Part shown: in pieces, positions 59,731 to 64,000 of the stretch | How the letters are laid out: each line of letters opens with the position of its first letter | Numbering within the stretch: position 1 is the first letter of the stretch | Made by a program: the position numbers and the translations under genes | Notes under the pieces: generated by a model | The model's database searches: none | Told to the model about the DNA's origin: nothing | What the model saw: the letters and a program-made list of their open reading frames with translations, nothing else | Source of the DNA: Adiantum capillus-veneris | Taxonomy: Eukaryota; Streptophyta; Polypodiopsida; Polypodiales; Pteridaceae | DNA length: 64,000 nucleotides | Assembly: GCA_014529385.2 (NCBI GenBank) | Contig: CM043956.1 | Coordinates: 93,483,221-93,547,220 of the forward strand | Direction of reading: 5' to 3'

Positions 59731-60388
59731 GTGCACTAAGTGTGAGTGAATGCTGTGATGTGGCTATGTGTACTTAGGTGCAACAATGTAATGACAAGCA
59801 GGAGAGTTGATGTTGTGTGTGTGTTTGTGCGGCAACTGATCAACAGCTGAATCATATGGGGCAGAGGGGATCAAACCTCAAAGCGGTAGCTGAAGCAGCA
59901 GCACTAGGGGAGCATGAGGTGCAGAGCCTTTTGGTATCCAATCTCAAAGCGGATGAAGAAGCAGGGGCGATGGTGGCGCAGGTGCAGAAGCTCCAAGGTC
60001 CCAATATTGCCTGCACAATTTCATGCTCATCAACGAGTACCGACTCCACCACCTCTAATTACACGCCCTTTCAACACAACAGGTCGTCGTAGCTGGCTGC
60101 ATGCATGCGCGCATGCCAGCGTCCCATCACAACATTTTTGGCCTGCTTAAATTTTACGAGGCCTTTTAGAGGGAAACGATCAGACATTCCTACAACTCTT
60201 ATTTTTTTGGCCTGCAAAAAGTACAGGCCTTAGTAAAGAAGAAAATACAGGCCCCTACAAATCTTGGGAGTTCTTTCTTAGCTTTGAATATGAAATGGCC
60301 TCGTGTGAAGCATTTAGGTTTTGAACGGGTCTCATGTGAAGCATTTTGGAAACTGCTTATGTTAGACCCATGTGAGTTCTTTTCAGCA

Positions 60389-60444
<56 letters not shown>

Positions 60445-60531
60445 TCTTTATTTTTTAGCATGCCTCTTTGGACAATAGAGGCTGTTGATAATCTTGAGAG
60501 CTTGATCTCTCATACAAATGTCTCTAGCACA
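59731..60531. other. Intergenic, no supported gene
   Basis: A 91-codon frame at 59817-60092 (with LKAVAEAAALGEHEVQSLLV) has protein-like composition but no family match and no splice or promoter support. A compound CT/CA microsatellite lies at 60389-60440. Confidence 0.4.
60389..60440. repeat. Compound (CT)n(CA)n microsatellite
   Basis: A CT run passes directly into a CA run. Confidence 0.97.
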
Positions 60532-60938
60532 AGACGTTTTGGACAGATTCTTGCAATAATTCCCACGTTGTGACTTACCTCAACATCATGAGCTTCGGTG
60601 AGGGATGCATTGTATACCTAGGTAGGTACGATTGGGGAGCAGGGGGACCGTCGACAGTGCCTAGCTAGGTACGATTGGGGTAGGGGACCACCCAGGGGTC
60701 GGCGGTCCCTTGCCCCTACATTGTGACTTACCTCAACATCATGAGCTTAGGTGAGGGAGGCATTGCATACCTAGCTAGGTACAATTGAGGGCAGGGGTCG
60801 GCGGTCCCCTATCCCCAATCGTACCTAGCTAGGTATGTGGTGTCTCGAGCAGAAGCCCATGATGTTGTGCATTGTATGAAAAACATTGTAATAGACTCCG
60901 TTTTCCTACATGAGAAAATTTCTAAATCTTAATTGTGT
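60532..60938 (-). mobile_element. Palindromic MITE, copy 3, inverted and internally duplicated
   Basis: It is in reverse orientation relative to copies 1 and 2: GACTTACCTCAACATCATGAGC occurs twice (60581 and 60724), each followed by a CCTAGGTAGGTAC or CCTAGCTAGGTAC unit. The right end carries the GAAAAACATTG and TTTTCCTACATGAG flank that is the left flank in copy 1. About 140 bp of one arm is duplicated. Confidence 0.8.
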
Positions 60939-60955
60939 AGGTCTCTCTAGACAAT

Positions 60956-60994
<39 letters not shown>

Positions 60995-61523
60995 ATATAC
61001 ATTTGTTTATGGCAGCCCTAATCGTGCCATGCAACTTCTTGATCGGCACTTAAAACCTTAATAGTAATCCAAGAGAAGCTTTGTACTGATGAATTGTCTA
61101 AAATTAATTTTTTTTTAGCATTCCTCTTAAATTAAACAAGGTCGTTCACTATAATAGACGAAGGCACGAGTAAATTTCTCTAAAGATCGAGTACACTTCT
61201 CTAAGAATGAATGGAAGGAATGAATTTTTGACATTCTTGACTTGCGAAGAGCTGGTGTATAAGAAGCACATAAACGTGTTGAAATCTAAGCATAAGCTAA
61301 GTGGTCGTCACTAAGTAGATCCATAGCACATACAAGCATAAGGCTATAATTGACAAGCACATAAGAACTCTTTAGTTCACTAGAGTTTAGAAAGTGTTTG
61401 ACCCAATTTTACTAGAGCTTGATGATTGCACATCTATAGCACACAAGCACATGTCATTGCATCTAGAAGTATTAATACCTTCATGTTGCATTTTCTCTAT
61501 CTTATGCTCGCTTAGATTTTCCT
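60939..61523. other. Intergenic; (CT)n at 60960-60991
   Basis: One CT microsatellite, otherwise AT-rich sequence without recognisable genes. Confidence 0.5.
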
Positions 61524-62063
61524 TTATGCATGTGACAACATCTCGAAAAGAGACTTAAAATCCATGATATCCAATGTCAAATCACTTGAAAACACAAAGA
61601 TACCTTGTCTTTCATCAATCATGTAGATGGATTGTGCGTATAAAATGAGAGTATAGTGTGCTTTACAGGAAAGAAAAGGGTCCTTATAAGTAAGATGTAA
61701 GAGGATATGCACAAGTTTATGAGCATAGCAAAGGCATCGGACTGTGACAAGCATAATGAATATGGGTAGTACCTTGGGAACCAACATCATTGGGTGACAT
61801 GCATTCCATGTTGAATACAGTCTACAAAGATCAAGGTAGTACAAGAATCTGATATGTTTTTTTGTCCATACTTCACAAATAAAACACATGTGAATGCATT
61901 GAATCAATTGTATCATACTTGCAAAGAACACAATGCCTACAAGGTAATAGCACAAGGATAATATTTCTCTCAAAATATTCTCTACATAGCATCTGATTCT
62001 ACCATATGAGTAGCTTTCGGTGTGAAAACAATCAACAAACAAACGTTTTGGAATCACAATCAC
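61524..62063 (-). other. Unrecognised 179-codon open frame
   Basis: The frame is long for non-coding DNA and includes hydrophobic stretches (ILSLCYYLVGIVFFASMI; VLPIFIMLVTVRCLCYA) that would be called membrane segments. I recognise no family, codon use is not distinctive, and there is no upstream promoter or splice signal evidence. It ends just before a LINE remnant on the other strand. It may be chance or a decayed element. Confidence 0.2.
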
Positions 62064-63000
62064 TGTCAGGGAAGGGGGCCTCTTCTCAAATCCTAGTTAA
62101 TGGGAGGATCTCAGATGCTGTGCATATATGCAGATCGGTTAGGTAGGGTTGTCCTGTTAGTCCGTTGCTTTTTGTTGTGGCCATGCATCCACTGTTTTGC
62201 TTTCTAGTTGCACAGGTTACTGGGGGGAATCTCAAAGGCCTGTAAATTGGGGCAGAGCAGGAAGTAGTCTTGGGCTTTGCCGATGATACTCTTAACTTTT
62301 CTTCAAGCAAATAATGCTAACATTGGGAAATGTATGAACTACTTGAGCATATACTCGTTGGCTGTTGGACTAGAAATAAATTGGGAAAAATGAAACTTGA
62401 TTTATGTTTTTGTTGACAACTTGGAAGATCTCATTTGGCAGGGTAAATGAATTCACAAGGAAATTGTCTTTAAACATTTGGGTTATCCCATATGGGTGGA
62501 TGTCACATCTCGGCAGCTAAGTGAGTGGGTGGAAGAGAGGGTATGCTTGAAAGTGGCTTCTTGGCATTGCCATGAATGGCCATTCCATGTTTGAGTTTTG
62601 CTAAATTGCACGTTATACTTGTTCCTTCTCTGTTGTATTTTCTGTCGTTGCCTGACTGGTCAGATGCCGCATTGAATTGCCTTAGGTCTAGGTATCTGCA
62701 ATTTCTATGGGGTTCCAACCATAAGGCTTGGATTGCATGGGATCATATAGCACTACGCATTTCTGAGGGAGGATTGGGCTTTTTACATTTGAAATCGCAC
62801 ATGCTATCTAGGCGGGCTACCCTTCTGAAACACATGCTGGTCCAAACTACTATGGTTCTTAATTGGTAAAGTGGTTGTGTATCTTCATGGCCTTTGGGAT
62901 ATGTCTACGTGGGATAAACTGTTTACTCTCGCGCCTTTGAAGTTATGCGGAAATACTAGTAACATGCTTGTGCAATTTTGGAAATATGTATGTTCTAAAT
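62060..63000 (+). pseudogene. Non-LTR (LINE) reverse transcriptase remnant, 3' part
   Basis: LINE RT blocks in order: GCPVSPLLFVVAMHPLF, the catalytic GFADDTLNF (about 62270-62295), GLEINWEK, FKHLGYPIWVD (the GxxLG block), then DWSDAALNCLRSRYLQFLWG, WDHIALRISEGGLGFLHLKS and ATLLKHML, the region after RT typical of plant L1-type elements. Frame changes and stops occur near 62090, 62295, 62445 and 62595. The endonuclease and first RT blocks are absent. Confidence 0.85.
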
Positions 63001-63234
63001 TAATCTAGGTTGGCACGGTTCGAGATACTGGCAATTCTCTTGGTGTGGAATTATGCTTTTGGAGTTTTGTGTTTAAGAAACCTCTTACACTGTTAATAGG
63101 GAAAACATATTTTCTTACGTTTACACGAGGGTTTATAGCCATTGATTGGTGGACTCTAACGGCCAGGCTGTGGCTTTTTTTACAGCTAAAAAAATGCTCC
63201 CGTTTAGAGATGGTTCTAGAGTACCATGGGCACT
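63001..63234. other. LINE tail or intergenic sequence
   Basis: It continues from the LINE remnant without recognisable motif and ends where the CACTA-like segment starts. Confidence 0.4.
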
Positions 63235-63520
63235 CACTATAAGAGGAGTTATCTATAACCGCTAGCATTGCCGTGGAAAAACAAAGGAAAAAGGAGAGAA
63301 AAAATTGCGCGAGTGGCAATAACCGCGGCTATAGACGCGGTAGTGGTTTCTCAGCAATAAGCGTGGTAATAGTCGTTGCAATATATTCGCTGCTATTACC
63401 GCGATAGTTGCCCCTTCTATTATTGTACTTATTGCCGCTACATGCCCATTCAAAAATAAAGGTGCTCGTTTGGGGCCACCCAAAATTGAGTGGCTCAAAT
63501 GAGCACCTTTATTTTTTACC
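63235..63520 (+). mobile_element. CACTA-like terminal segment, second copy
   Basis: It starts CACTATAAGAGGA, followed by an ATTACCGCG/GCAATAACCGCGG-rich block (63310-63450). A strong hairpin at 63452-63517 has an arm beginning AAAATAAAGGTGCTC pairing with GAGCACCTTTATTTT. The layout equals 13602-13880. Confidence 0.45.
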
Positions 63521-64000
63521 TCCATAAAACAATGAAACATCAATTGTTTTTGGGAAGAGTATAACAAAAACCAAAGAATTGAAATTGAATTTACTTTACT
63601 TTGACAATTTAGTATACAGAAGATCAACTATTTAAAAAAAATTACAATAAAAAGTAAATAGTTGTATATACATTGTGTCACATTGGGACTTTACAAAAGT
63701 TTGGACAAAATATTATCCTCCTCTATCTTGTCGTCATCCAGAGTCATGTACATTTGATCACCTTGACTCTATATAAACCCAAACCATATTAAACTATTAT
63801 CAAAAATTCAAAACAATTGATACAAAATTACTTGTTTAAACTTATTGCTTGTAGTGATCCAACCGATGTGTTGAGCTGCTCGTGAGAGATGTGGTTGTTT
63901 TCGAACAACCATCGTCAAGTATCAAATTCTGTATGTCGCTCCTGATATATACTTGACCATCTTGGTCGAGAAAGAGTGATATTTTCTTAAGTCAGCAATA
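63521..64000. other. AT-rich end of window, no gene seen
   Basis: No coding, RNA or repeat feature was recognised. The sequence continues beyond the window. Confidence 0.5.

Noticed and set aside
59817-60092. Small gene downstream of the AIL gene
   Set aside because: Composition is protein-like but there is no homology, splice or promoter support, and it lies between two MITE copies.
61524-62063. Membrane protein gene on the minus strand
   Set aside because: Hydrophobic stretches are seen but no family is recognised and AT-rich DNA readily gives such frames; kept only as an unrecognised open frame.

Overview
The window reads as nuclear DNA of a land plant with a large, transposon-dense genome. 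The evidence is one plant-specific AP2/AINTEGUMENTA-like transcription factor gene with very long introns, surrounded and invaded by plant-type Ty1/copia and Ty3/gypsy retrotransposons, LINE remnants, hairpin MITEs, CACTA-like ends and a possible tRNA-derived SINE. A fern or other seed-free plant is a reasonable guess from the repeat load and intron size, but this is inference. No bacterial, organellar or CRISPR features were seen.

Left part (1-11.4 kb): the 3' end of a copia element with one 227-bp LTR (1-2286), an unassigned stretch, then a minus-strand Ty3/gypsy pol remnant carrying two RNase H domains (3.7-6.2 kb). This is fused directly to the LTR-less body of a degenerate copia element of the same family (6.2-10.4 kb), followed by AT-rich sequence and a CACTA-like end.

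Middle (11.4-29.8 kb): a stack of nested LTR elements that target-site duplications resolve. Element X (11376-29783, 408-bp LTRs, TSD GTTGG) has no recognisable pol. Inside it sit copia element E (14900-20261, identical 143-bp LTRs, TSD TTGAG) and element Y (21266-26571, TSD CTCTA), a relative of X. E interrupts a minus-strand reading frame in X; Y lies in a pyrimidine-rich tandem repeat of X. X and Y both carry an array of short GCC/GGC stem motifs just before the 3' LTR.

Right part (29.8-64 kb): an AINTEGUMENTA-like gene on the plus strand (coding span 32540-58588). Ten coding exons can be joined in one frame to give a 716-residue protein with two AP2 repeats, including a 9-nucleotide microexon at 55409-55417. 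Intron 2 (9.1 kb) holds a three-copy 855-bp tandem repeat and a LINE remnant. Intron 3 (12.5 kb) holds a minus-strand gypsy element D, into whose reverse transcriptase a copia element C (46992-50306, TSD GTATG) has inserted; C contains a small inversion of its own RT. Three copies of a palindromic MITE lie in intron 4 and downstream of the gene, followed by a LINE remnant and a second CACTA-like end.

Apart from the AINTEGUMENTA-like gene, I see no intact host gene. All retroelement coding regions contain stops, frameshifts or deletions. I do not see a wholly new multi-gene system; the most unusual items are the X/Y element family and the transposon-filled introns that split the AP2 domain.
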